Shown: positions 7,889-14,486 of the stretch, piece by piece | Layout: every line of letters begins with the position of its first letter | How positions within the stretch are numbered: the stretch's first letter is position 1 | Source: DATLWR01 sp035576205 | GTDB taxonomy: Bacteria > Pseudomonadota > Zetaproteobacteria > Mariprofundales > Mariprofundaceae | DNA length: 17,705 bases | Reading direction: 5' to 3' | Assembly (NCBI GenBank): GCA_035576205.1 | Contig: DATLWR010000015.1 | Span: forward strand, 1 to 17,705 | The notes under the pieces: model-generated | What the model saw: only the letters and a program-made list of their open reading frames with translations | Told to the model about the DNA's origin: nothing | Database searches by the model: none | Program-made: the position numbers and the translations under genes

Positions 7889-8398
7889 TCAGGCCGTTTC
7901 GCCGAGCAGCTTTCGATAGAGGTCGGCGGTATGTGCATCGAAACAGGCGAAAATCACCTTGGTGGGCCTGGCATGCCGTTCGCCGAACGCCCGGCATTCG
8001 CGTACGGCGATGGCGGCGGCGAGCTCTGAGGGATAGCCGTAGACGCCGGTAGAGATGGCCGGGAAGGCGACCGATGCCAGTTCGTGCCCGGCGGCGAGAT
8101 GCAGGCTGTTGCGGTAACAGGAGGCCAGCAGTTCTGGCTCGCCGCGCTCACCGCCGTGCCAGACCGGGCCGACCGTGTGGATCACATGGCGTGCCGGCAG
8201 GCGGTAACCGCGGGTGATCTTCGCCTCGCCGGTCGGGCAGCCGTGCAGGGTGCGGCATTCGGCCAGCAGTTCCGGTCCCGCCGCCCGGTGGATGGCGCCG
8301 TCGACACCGCCGCCGCCCAGCAGCGACGAGTTGGCGGCGTTGACGATGGCGTCGACGTCGAGGGTCGTGATATCCGTCTGCAGGACCTGCATCTCCAT
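7889..8398 (-). CDS. Macrodomain protein, O-acetyl-ADP-ribose deacetylase type (YmdB-like)
   Basis: Macrodomains of this class bind ADP-ribose and hydrolyse O-acetyl-ADP-ribose or ADP-ribose on acidic side chains. The 169-residue product is a single macrodomain of normal length. It has DAIVNAANSSLLGGGGVDGA at about 16-35 (Asn20 and the glycine-rich loop), HTVGPVW at 74-80, and the phosphate-loop FPAISTGVYGYP at 112-123. It ends with the characteristic CFDAHTADLYRKLL. I chose the ATG at 8398 because GGAG lies 7 bases before it; an ATG two codons downstream is possible. The gene is divergent from thiL, with only 52 bases between starts, and is followed by the CBS protein. The substrate in the cell is unknown. 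Confidence 0.94.
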   Translation of the reverse strand: MEMQVLQTDITTLDVDAIVNAANSSLLGGGGVDGAIHRAAGPELLAECRTLHGCPTGEAKITRGYRLPARHVIHTVGPVWHGGERGEPELLASCYRNSLHLAAGHELASVAFPAISTGVYGYPSELAAAIAVRECRAFGERHARPTKVIFACFDAHTADLYRKLLGETA

Positions 8399-8450
8399 AT
8401 TCGTTCTCCAGCGGCTGGTTCTTTTCCCCATTCTAGGCCACCATTCCGGC

Positions 8451-9380
8451 ATGGGTGCAGGGGAATTCGAACTGATCAACAGCTGTTTCAGGGGTATGGG
8501 CGGCAGCCGGAAGTCGTTTACGCGGCTGGGAATCGGCGATGATGCCTCCATTCATGAGCTGTCGGCCGGCATGGAACTGGTCGTCAGTACCGATACCTCC
8601 GTGGAGGGGGTGCACTGGCCGACCGATTTCGATCTTTCCAAGGCGGCCGACCGGGCCGTCTGCGCCGCCCTTTCCGATCTCGCCGCCATGGGGGCTGAGG
8701 CGCTGGCGGTGTGGCTGAACGTCATGGCTCGCGATGCATCGGCGGTGGAAAAGATCGGCGAAGGGGCGACTGCAGCGCTGCGCCGCTACGACATTGAGCT
8801 GGCCGGCGGCGATACCACGCGCTCCGTCGTCAATGCACTGTCGATCACCGTCGCCGGGCAGGTGCCCGAAGGCAAGGCGATGCGCCGCGACCGGGCCGAT
8901 GTGGGCGATGCCGTATGGCTGGTCGGCAAGCTGGGATTCAGCGCCCTCGGCATCGAGCAGTGGATGGGTGGCAAGACCAAGGGATATTTTGTGCAGTATC
9001 TCGATGAAATCCGGCCCAAGCTGGAAGCGGGTGTGCGCTTGCGCGACCTGGGTGTGAAGTGCTGTATCGACATCAGTGATGGCCTGGTGCAGGACGCTGG
9101 GCATATCTGCGATGCCTCGGGCCTCGGCATGGATCTTGAGGTGGCTGATGTGCCGGGCTGGGAGCTGCTGTGCAAGAAGGCCGGCGAGAAGCGCGCGTTG
9201 CGTGCCGTGACGGGCGGCGGCGAGGATTATGCGCTGCTGTTCACGGCACCCGCATCGCTGCGTTTTCTGGAAGGCTTCGCGGTGAAGATCGGCCGCTGTT
9301 CGGAAATGCCCGGTGTGCGCCTGTATCTCCATGGAGAGGCGGTGGAGGTCGACAGCAAGGGCTATGACCACTTTGGCTGA
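8451..9380 (+). CDS. thiL: Thiamine-monophosphate kinase ThiL
   Basis: ThiL phosphorylates thiamine monophosphate to thiamine diphosphate, the active cofactor, using ATP. It belongs to the same fold superfamily as HypE and PurM. The 309-residue protein shows FELI at the N-terminus, GIGDDAS at 28-33, STDTSVEGVHW at 46-56, SDLAAMGA, the metal/phosphate motif AGGDTTR at 118-124, DISDGL at 207-212 and GGGEDYALL at 255-263. I chose the ATG at 8451 because it gives the usual family N-terminus (GEFELI). The frame is open upstream, but that part lies antisense to the macrodomain gene. The end overlaps pgpA by 17 bases, the standard thiL-pgpA arrangement. All expected motifs are intact. Confidence 0.97.
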   Translation: MGAGEFELINSCFRGMGGSRKSFTRLGIGDDASIHELSAGMELVVSTDTSVEGVHWPTDFDLSKAADRAVCAALSDLAAMGAEALAVWLNVMARDASAVEKIGEGATAALRRYDIELAGGDTTRSVVNALSITVAGQVPEGKAMRRDRADVGDAVWLVGKLGFSALGIEQWMGGKTKGYFVQYLDEIRPKLEAGVRLRDLGVKCCIDISDGLVQDAGHICDASGLGMDLEVADVPGWELLCKKAGEKRALRAVTGGGEDYALLFTAPASLRFLEGFAVKIGRCSEMPGVRLYLHGEAVEVDSKGYDHFG

Positions 9381-9855
9381 AGCTGCCTCAGGCTATCGTT
9401 TCATCGCGGCCGGGTTCGGCAGCGGCTGGCTGCCGAAGGCGCCCGGTACCTGGGGCAGCCTCGTTTCGCTTGCGCCCGGCTGGCTGCTGCTCAAAGGGCT
9501 TGGCGTGGCAGCGCTGCTCGCCGGCAGCCTGCTGCTGCTGGCGGCGGGCTGTTTTGCCTGCTATCGCCTGTTGCCGCAGCTGGCCGACAAGGATCCGGGC
9601 TGGATCGTCATCGACGAGTGGGCCGGGCAGTGGTTCTGCCTGATGCTCGTCTCGACTGTGCTGGGCAGCGGCTGGCTTGCCGTTCTTGCCGCCTTCGCGG
9701 CCTTTCGCCTGTTCGACGTCAGTAAGCTCTGGCCGGTGTCGGTTTTCGAGCGGCTGGGGCCGCCGTGGTGGTCGATCATGGCCGATGACATGGCGGCGGG
9801 ATTTCTGGGCGGGGTGCTGGTGGCCGTACTGGCGATCGCGCGGGCGGCCCTGTGA
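9364..9855 (+). CDS. pgpA: Phosphatidylglycerophosphatase A
   Basis: PgpA is a membrane enzyme that removes the terminal phosphate of phosphatidylglycerophosphate to give phosphatidylglycerol. It therefore supplies the lipid that MprF modifies. The 163-residue product has the family motifs PGTWGS at 27-32, IDEWAGQ at 83-89, FRLFDVSKLWPV at 114-125 and DDMAAG at 141-146, separated by hydrophobic membrane segments. The ATG at 9364 lies inside the end of thiL (17-base overlap), and the TGA overlaps the GTG of pncC. The gene is the middle member of a translationally coupled thiL-pgpA-pncC set. The conserved acidic residues thought to bind magnesium are present. Confidence 0.96.
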   Translation: MTTLAEAASGYRFIAAGFGSGWLPKAPGTWGSLVSLAPGWLLLKGLGVAALLAGSLLLLAAGCFACYRLLPQLADKDPGWIVIDEWAGQWFCLMLVSTVLGSGWLAVLAAFAAFRLFDVSKLWPVSVFERLGPPWWSIMADDMAAGFLGGVLVAVLAIARAAL

Positions 9856-10322
9856 CGGATGCCAGGGTCGAGGCGTTGCTGGAGCGTTACCGGCAGGCGG
9901 GCTGGAAGCTGCGCACGGCCGAATCGTGCACGGCCGGCGGCATCGCCGCGCGCATCGGCAGCGTGCCCGGCGCCTCGACGGTGCTGGACCGCAGCTGGGT
10001 GACCTACAGCAACGAAGCGAAAACGGAGGAGCTGGGTGTCGATCCGGCAGTGATCGCTGCACACGGTGCGGTCAGCCGCGAGGTGGTGCAGAAGATGGCT
10101 GCGGGAGGCAGCGCACCGGACACCGTCTGCCTCGCGGTAAGCGGCATTGCCGGTCCTGATGGCGGCACCCACGACAAGCCAGTCGGCACGGTCTGGATGG
10201 CTATCACGATGCCGGGTGGCCCGCTCAGGGTCGAGCGATTCCTTTTTTCCGGCAACCGTACCGAGATCCAGCGGGCGACGGTCGAGCAGGCACTCGACTG
10301 GCTGCTTGCCTATCAGCGCTGA
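9852..10322 (+). CDS. pncC: Nicotinamide-nucleotide amidohydrolase PncC (CinA C-terminal domain type)
   Basis: PncC deamidates nicotinamide mononucleotide to nicotinate mononucleotide, recycling the NMN released by DNA ligase into NAD synthesis. The 156-residue protein is the stand-alone amidohydrolase without the N-terminal domain of full CinA. It has AESCTAGG at 23-30 (catalytic Ser25), YSNEAK at 52-57 and SGIAGPDGG at 97-105, followed by KPVGTVW. The start is the GTG at 9852, overlapping the pgpA stop as GTGA; there is no in-frame ATG before the AESCTAGG motif. It is the last gene of the thiL-pgpA-pncC unit and is followed by a strong hairpin. Confidence 0.95.
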   Translation: MTDARVEALLERYRQAGWKLRTAESCTAGGIAARIGSVPGASTVLDRSWVTYSNEAKTEELGVDPAVIAAHGAVSREVVQKMAAGGSAPDTVCLAVSGIAGPDGGTHDKPVGTVWMAITMPGGPLRVERFLFSGNRTEIQRATVEQALDWLLAYQR

Positions 10323-10333
10323 CCATTAACGGA

Positions 10334-10359
10334 TGAGGGCGGGGAAGACCCCGCCCTCA
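10334..10359. terminator. Strong hairpin between convergent genes
   Basis: A perfect 11-base-pair stem closes on the four-base loop AAGA. GAGGGCGGGG pairs with CCCCGCCCTC, with one extra T-A pair outside. It begins 11 bases after the pncC stop and lies before the end of the convergent minus-strand gene. No clear T-run follows on either strand, so it may terminate poorly on its own or mainly protect 3' ends. Position and strength make a bidirectional terminator the best reading. Confidence 0.75.
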
Positions 10360-10386
10360 CATCAGCCCATCACTTCATCAGGTCGT

Positions 10387-11280
10387 TCAGCGGCGCATGT
10401 AGTTGAAGGAAGGATTCGGCCGGCCGACAAAGCAGCTTTGCGTAAAGCCGTATTTGCGGATGATGGCGGCACTCTGCTCCGCCTCGCCACGGTTGCCGCC
10501 GAAATCGAACATCCAGTGGTTGCCCTCGACCACCTTCCAGCTGCCATTGATCTGCTGCACGCTGATATTGTTCGGATTGAAGCCGATACAATCCTCACCG
10601 CGCATCCCCCCGGAAGGAGCAGCACCGTTGGCCAGCAGGTAGCTGAAGCTGGGGTTCGGCCGGCCGACAAAGCAGCTCTGGTTCATGCGGTAGGTGCGAA
10701 TGACGCGGAATGCCGCATTGGCCTCGTCGCGGCTATTGCCGAAATCGAACATCCAGTGGTTGCCTTCCACCACCTTCCAGCTGCCATTGATCTGCTGCAC
10801 GCTGACGTTGTCCGGGTTGAAGCCGATGCAGTCCTCCTGCGCCATCGGCGGAGGAGCCGGCGGCATGCGATGTTCGCGCATGCCTTCCCGCATGCCCGGC
10901 TGCATTGGTTGCACCGGTGCCGGCTGGTAGCCGACCCGTGTCCAGTGCGAACCGCCGAAACCGCCGCTCTTGCGGACGGCATCGAGGACGTTGCCGTTGT
11001 CGCGAATCACCAGTTCCATGTCGCCGTAGCCCGTGGTGCGCCCTTTCGGCACATCCATCCACTGGCCGCTGATCCGCCCTTTGTGGATCCTGCCGTGGAA
11101 GACATTCGCCCAGCGCGGATTGTTGGCGCTCTCTTCGCCGTACCAGTGCAGCATGCCGTTCATTTCGCGCAGGTAGTAGATGCCGCCGTCGTCGGCCTGC
11201 CATGTGCCGGTCAGGTCGGCCAGGGCGGACATCGGGAATAACATCAGTGCCAGTGCTGTCAGTAAAAATTTTCGAAGCAT
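10387..11280 (-). CDS. Secreted protein with beta-rich N-terminal domain and two tandem C-terminal repeats
   Basis: I do not recognise a named function. The 297-residue product has a Sec signal peptide (MLRKFLL..., cleavage near SALA/DL, residue 21). Residues 22-116 form a glycine- and tryptophan-rich, probably beta-barrel domain, with GTWQADDGGIYYLR, HWYGEE, ANVFHG, GQWMDVPKGRT and GGFGGSHW. A Pro/Met-rich linker follows. Then come two copies of a roughly 66-residue unit at about 149-214 and 229-294, offset by exactly 80 residues. Each runs from EDCIGFNP to CFVGRPNPSF and holds two cysteines (C151/C203, C231/C283) that could form one disulfide per repeat. About three quarters of positions are identical between copies. 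The ATG at 11280 follows GGAGGG at ideal spacing. The gene lies 23 bases downstream of the HAD gene. Ligand binding outside the cytoplasm is a guess. Confidence 0.85.
   Translation of the reverse strand: MLRKFLLTALALMLFPMSALADLTGTWQADDGGIYYLREMNGMLHWYGEESANNPRWANVFHGRIHKGRISGQWMDVPKGRTTGYGDMELVIRDNGNVLDAVRKSGGFGGSHWTRVGYQPAPVQPMQPGMREGMREHRMPPAPPPMAQEDCIGFNPDNVSVQQINGSWKVVEGNHWMFDFGNSRDEANAAFRVIRTYRMNQSCFVGRPNPSFSYLLANGAAPSGGMRGEDCIGFNPNNISVQQINGSWKVVEGNHWMFDFGGNRGEAEQSAAIIRKYGFTQSCFVGRPNPSFNYMRR
10498..10563 (-). repeat. Direct repeat copy 2 (240-base period) in the secreted protein gene
   Basis: This 66-base core encodes residues 240-261 of the secreted protein. It matches the block 240 bases away at all but two positions, and both differences are synonymous (a Glu and a Val codon). 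Sequence outside the core is clearly more diverged. Confidence 0.9.
10738..10803 (-). repeat. Direct repeat copy 1 (240-base period) in the secreted protein gene
   Basis: This is the partner of the block at 10498-10563, encoding residues 160-181 with an identical amino-acid sequence. A shorter second match between the two copies covers the segment for the CFVGRPNP motif near 10415-10437 and 10655-10677. Confidence 0.9.
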
Positions 11281-11303
11281 ATCGGTACCCTCCATTATGG
11301 TTT

Positions 11304-12092
11304 TTAGAACAGTGCCAGGACATCCGGCAAGTCGGCGATGGAGGCGATGACCACCGTCGGCTGGATGGATTTTTTGTGCATGAGCTGTTTGACGAACTCC
11401 TCGCGGTACTTGCCGGTCTGCACCAGCGCGGTTTTCAGTCCCGCCTGCATCGCACCGCCGACATCCGCCTCGATGTCGTCGCCGACCATGAGCGTTTCGG
11501 CCGGTTCGACGCCGAGCGCTTCGCAAATGCCGTGGAAGAAGGTTTTCGACGGCTTGCCGAGCACTGTCGCCTCGCAGCCGGTGGCGTATTCGATGGCGGC
11601 GACGAAGGCGCCGAGGTCGAGATGCAGTCCGTCCGGTCGCTGCCAGAAGCGGTTCTTGTGCAGGGCGAGCAGTCGTGAGCCGGCCATGACGCGGACGAAG
11701 ATCTCCTTCAGCATTTCCGGTGGATAGCCTTCGCCGCCCGGATCTCCCATGACGACGAAATCGGGTTTCGTTTCCTTCTCCCTGACCCGGCTGAAGTCCT
11801 CGCGCAGCGCGTCGCGGATGAAGAGCTGGGCACTGTGGCGGCCGATCTCCCGTATGGCCAGGGCGGCGGGTGTGAACAGTTCCTTTTCGGCCAGCTGAAT
11901 GCCCAGGCCGTGAAGTTTTTCGGCGAGCGCCCGGCGCGACGTCGTGGTGGTATTGGTGACGCCGGCCAGCTTGAAACCGCGGGCGTGCAGGCGGGCCACG
12001 GTCTGTTCGGCGCCGGCAATCATCTCGTTGCCGACATAGAGCACACCATCGAGGTCGAGAAGCACGGCTTTGAGGGGGAGGGATTTGGCCAT
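11304..12092 (-). CDS. HAD-superfamily subfamily IIA phosphatase
   Basis: This is a cytoplasmic haloacid-dehalogenase-type phosphatase of 262 residues with a C2 cap, of the NagD/LHPP-like subfamily IIA. Motif I is DLDGVLY (13-19, nucleophile Asp13). Motif II is TNTTTTS (46-52). The motif III lysine is in LGKPSK (Lys180). Motif IV is GDDIEAD (204-210). All catalytic residues are present. The substrate cannot be told; nucleotide monophosphates, sugar phosphates and phosphoamino acids are known in the subfamily. I chose the ATG at 12092: upstream in-frame ATGs fall in or beyond a TACAAT promoter element. No Shine-Dalgarno sequence precedes it, and the transcript may be leaderless. The gene is divergent from pyrE and followed by the secreted-protein gene. 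Confidence 0.92.
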   Translation of the reverse strand: MAKSLPLKAVLLDLDGVLYVGNEMIAGAEQTVARLHARGFKLAGVTNTTTTSRRALAEKLHGLGIQLAEKELFTPAALAIREIGRHSAQLFIRDALREDFSRVREKETKPDFVVMGDPGGEGYPPEMLKEIFVRVMAGSRLLALHKNRFWQRPDGLHLDLGAFVAAIEYATGCEATVLGKPSKTFFHGICEALGVEPAETLMVGDDIEADVGGAMQAGLKTALVQTGKYREEFVKQLMHKKSIQPTVVIASIADLPDVLALF

Positions 12093-12099
12093 GGAGGGC

Positions 12100-12108
12100 A
12101 TTGTAGCA
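12100..12108 (-). promoter_or_regulatory. Candidate extended -10 promoter for the HAD gene
   Basis: On the minus strand TGCTACAAT fits an extended -10 element (TGn then TACAAT). No -35 hexamer is recognisable, as is usual for extended -10 promoters. The last base of the -10 lies 7 bases before the ATG at 12092, so transcription would begin at or next to the start codon. Confidence 0.45.
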
Positions 12109-12133
12109 AACATTTCGGTCTGCAGGTGCACGG

Positions 12134-12162
12134 TTCAGTATGGCGGGGGGAGCTGCTACACT
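12134..12162 (+). promoter_or_regulatory. Candidate promoter for pyrE-rnj-ftsK-lolA
   Basis: TACACT at 12157-12162 is preceded by TGC, making an extended -10. TTCAGT at 12134-12139 is a weak -35 at exactly 17 bases. Transcription would start near 12169, leaving a leader of about 60 bases before pyrE. Confidence 0.45.
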
Positions 12163-12177
12163 CGCGCCAAATTTTCA

Positions 12178-12220
12178 GGCCGGTAGCGTCTATCGACAGA
12201 CCGGGCCGGCCGGCAAAGGA
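12178..12220 (+). promoter_or_regulatory. Possible leader hairpin and ribosome-binding site of pyrE
   Basis: GGCCGG at 12178-12183 can pair with CCGGCC at 12206-12211. Inside it GTCT (12188-12191) can pair with AGAC (12198-12201) around a six-base loop. AAGGA at 12216-12220, 11 bases before the pyrE ATG, is the likely ribosome site and lies just after the stem. The stem is short and made of common GC-rich words, so this is tentative. Confidence 0.3.
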
Positions 12221-12231
12221 ATGAATCAGGA

Positions 12232-12813
12232 ATGAACGAGAACGAGATTCTGGCCATGTATGAAGATGCCGGTGCGCTGCTCAACGGGCACTTCGTGCTC
12301 TCCAGCGGCCGCCATTCGTCGCGCTATCTGCAGTCGGCACTGGTGCTGATGCACCCGGCCAACGCCGGAGCGCTGGCCCGCGAACTGGTCGCCAAGATCG
12401 ATCCGGCCGAGGTCGATATGGTGGTGGCACCGGCGATCGGCGGCCTGGTGATCGGCCAGGAGGTTTCCCGGCAGCTGAACAAGCCGTTCATCTTCACCGA
12501 GCGCAAGGAAGGGCAGATGCAGCTGCGCCGCGGCTTCACCATTCCGGCCGGTGCCCGCGTGCTGGTCGTCGAGGATGTGATCACCACCGGTGGCTCGGTG
12601 CGCGAATGTATGCAGGTGGTGCGCGAGCATGGCGGCCGGCCGATCAAGGTGCTGGCTGTGGTGGACCGGGCACCCGGCAGCGAGGGACGTTTCGACGTGC
12701 CGCACGAGACGGCCATCGCCCTGCATGTCGAGACCTATGCGCCGGACAATTGCCCGCTCTGCCGCGAGGGCATGCTGCCGCCGGTCAAGCCCGGCAGCCG
12801 GGGTAACGCCTGA
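12232..12813 (+). CDS. pyrE: Orotate phosphoribosyltransferase PyrE
   Basis: PyrE joins orotate to PRPP to form OMP, the fifth step of pyrimidine synthesis. The 193-residue protein carries the PRPP-binding motif VVEDVITTGGSV at 112-123, the flexible-loop segment ERKEGQMQLRRGF at 90-102 and the N-terminal LLNGHFVLSSGRHS. It belongs to the shorter PyrE subtype that ends in a Y.P.NCPLC..G.....KPGSR tail (CPLC at 174-177), unlike the enteric enzyme, and is not fused to PyrF. The ATG at 12232 follows AAGGA. The stop overlaps the rnj ATG by one base (TGATG). Enteric pyrE is controlled by attenuation behind rph, but no rph is present here. Confidence 0.96.
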   Translation: MNENEILAMYEDAGALLNGHFVLSSGRHSSRYLQSALVLMHPANAGALARELVAKIDPAEVDMVVAPAIGGLVIGQEVSRQLNKPFIFTERKEGQMQLRRGFTIPAGARVLVVEDVITTGGSVRECMQVVREHGGRPIKVLAVVDRAPGSEGRFDVPHETAIALHVETYAPDNCPLCREGMLPPVKPGSRGNA

Positions 12814-14486
12814 TGGGGAAGCCCTCGATGGGTCAGCTTCAACTGCGCTGCCTGCCGTTCGGCGGGGTCGGCGAATTCGGCAAGAACATGATGGTCTATG
12901 CCGTCGGCAACGATGCGGTGATCGTCGATTGCGGCATGGGTTTCCCGGAGCCGGGCCAGCACGGCGTCGATGTGGTGGTGCCGGATATCTCTGCACTGCT
13001 GGCGATGGGTCTGAACCTGCACGCCATCCTGCTGACCCACGGCCACGAGGATCATATCGGCGGCCTGGCCTACCTGTGGCCGCAGCTGAAGCTGCCGATC
13101 TACGGCGCCCCGGTAACGCTGGCGCTGGTCGACGGCAAGATGCAGGAGTTCGGCTACAAGGCCGACCTGCGCCCGTTCGCGGAGGAGGGGGAGACGGTCG
13201 CCGCAGGCCCCTTCGAGGTCGAGGCGGTGCTGGTCACTCACTCGATCATGGATGCCGTATCGCTGGCCATCCGCACGCCGCTCGGTACCGTCATTCATAC
13301 CGGTGATTTCCGCTTCGATCCGTCGCCGATCGACGGCCGGCCGACCGCGCTGCACCGCTTCTCGCAGCTGGGCGACGAAGGCGTGCTGCTGCTCGCCTCC
13401 GACTCGACCAATGCGACGCGTTCCGGCAGCGGCCCGTCGGAACGTGTTGTCGGGCCGGCGCTGAAGCAGGCAATCGCCGGCTGCAAGGGCAAGGTGGTGG
13501 TGACGACCTTCGCCTCCAACATGTTCCGCATCCAGCAGATCATCGATGCCGCCGTCGCCAACGGCCGCAAGGTGGCCGTCGCTGGCCGCAGCCTGGAGAA
13601 GAATATCGACATCACGCAGCGGCTGAACCGGGTGCAGATTCCGGCCGGCTGCATGGTCAACATCAAGCAGACGCAGGATGTGCCGCCGCACGAACTGCTG
13701 ATCATCGCTACCGGTTCGCAGGGCGAGGCGAGATCGGCGGTGGCGCGGCTCGCGCAGGATCGCTTCACCGGCGTGCACCTGACGCACGGCGACCTGGTGG
13801 TCTTCTCGTCGAGCAACATCCCGGGCAACGAACGCATCATCGCCCAGCTCTACAACCACATCTACCGGCGCGGCGCGCGCATCATGCATGCCGGCCAGGC
13901 GCCGCTGCACGTCTCCGGCCATGCCCAGGCGCATGAACTGAAGATGATGATGCAGCTGGTGCGGCCGAAATATTTCTATCCGGTGCACGGCGAATTCCGC
14001 AACCTGGTCGAGCATCGCGACCTGGCGACGGCGGCAGGGATTGCGTTCGACAACTGCATCCTGGCCGAGAACGGCCAGAGCGTGGAGGTCGATGCCGACG
14101 GCATCCGGCACGGCACCGCATTTCATTCGGGTGCGGTGTTCGTCGACGGCGACAGCCGCGACGAGATCGACGACATGGTGCTGCGCGACCGGCGGGTACT
14201 GGCCGAGGATGGCATGCTCTCGGCCACCGTGCTGATCAGCCAGTACGAGGGCAAGCTGCTCGGTTCGCCGGAACTCTCGGCACGCGGCCTGTTGCACGGC
14301 GACGTCAGCGACGACGTGCTGGCCGAGGCCTCCGAGGATCTGCAGCAATACCTCGAAAACATCTCGTCCGAGGTGCTGTCGGATATCGACGTCGCCAAGG
14401 AGGAGATCCGGGTGTTCCTGCGCCGCTGGTGCAAGCGCAAGATCGGCCGCCGGCCGATGGTACTGCCGACGGTGGTGGAGATCTGA
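12813..14486 (+). CDS. rnj: Ribonuclease J (metallo-beta-lactamase/beta-CASP nuclease)
   Basis: RNase J is a zinc-dependent nuclease with 5'-to-3' exonuclease and endonuclease activity in mRNA decay and rRNA maturation. The 557-residue protein has the usual RNase J length. Metal-ligand motifs are present: THGHEDH at 75-81, THS at 142-144 (His143), HTGDFRFD at 162-169 (Asp165) and PVHGEFRN with His392. The beta-CASP domain is marked by DSTNAT, SERVVG and VVTTFASNMFR. The C-terminal region follows and ends with RRWCKRKIGRRP and VLPTVVEI. The ATG at 12813 overlaps the pyrE stop; an ATG at 12828 is an alternative start. The stop overlaps the ftsK ATG (TGATG). Confidence 0.95.
   Translation: MGKPSMGQLQLRCLPFGGVGEFGKNMMVYAVGNDAVIVDCGMGFPEPGQHGVDVVVPDISALLAMGLNLHAILLTHGHEDHIGGLAYLWPQLKLPIYGAPVTLALVDGKMQEFGYKADLRPFAEEGETVAAGPFEVEAVLVTHSIMDAVSLAIRTPLGTVIHTGDFRFDPSPIDGRPTALHRFSQLGDEGVLLLASDSTNATRSGSGPSERVVGPALKQAIAGCKGKVVVTTFASNMFRIQQIIDAAVANGRKVAVAGRSLEKNIDITQRLNRVQIPAGCMVNIKQTQDVPPHELLIIATGSQGEARSAVARLAQDRFTGVHLTHGDLVVFSSSNIPGNERIIAQLYNHIYRRGARIMHAGQAPLHVSGHAQAHELKMMMQLVRPKYFYPVHGEFRNLVEHRDLATAAGIAFDNCILAENGQSVEVDADGIRHGTAFHSGAVFVDGDSRDEIDDMVLRDRRVLAEDGMLSATVLISQYEGKLLGSPELSARGLLHGDVSDDVLAEASEDLQQYLENISSEVLSDIDVAKEEIRVFLRRWCKRKIGRRPMVLPTVVEI

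Noticed and set aside
8433..9371. Minus-strand open frame of 312 codons opposite thiL
   Set aside because: It mirrors thiL exactly and has no motifs. ThiL carries all family motifs.
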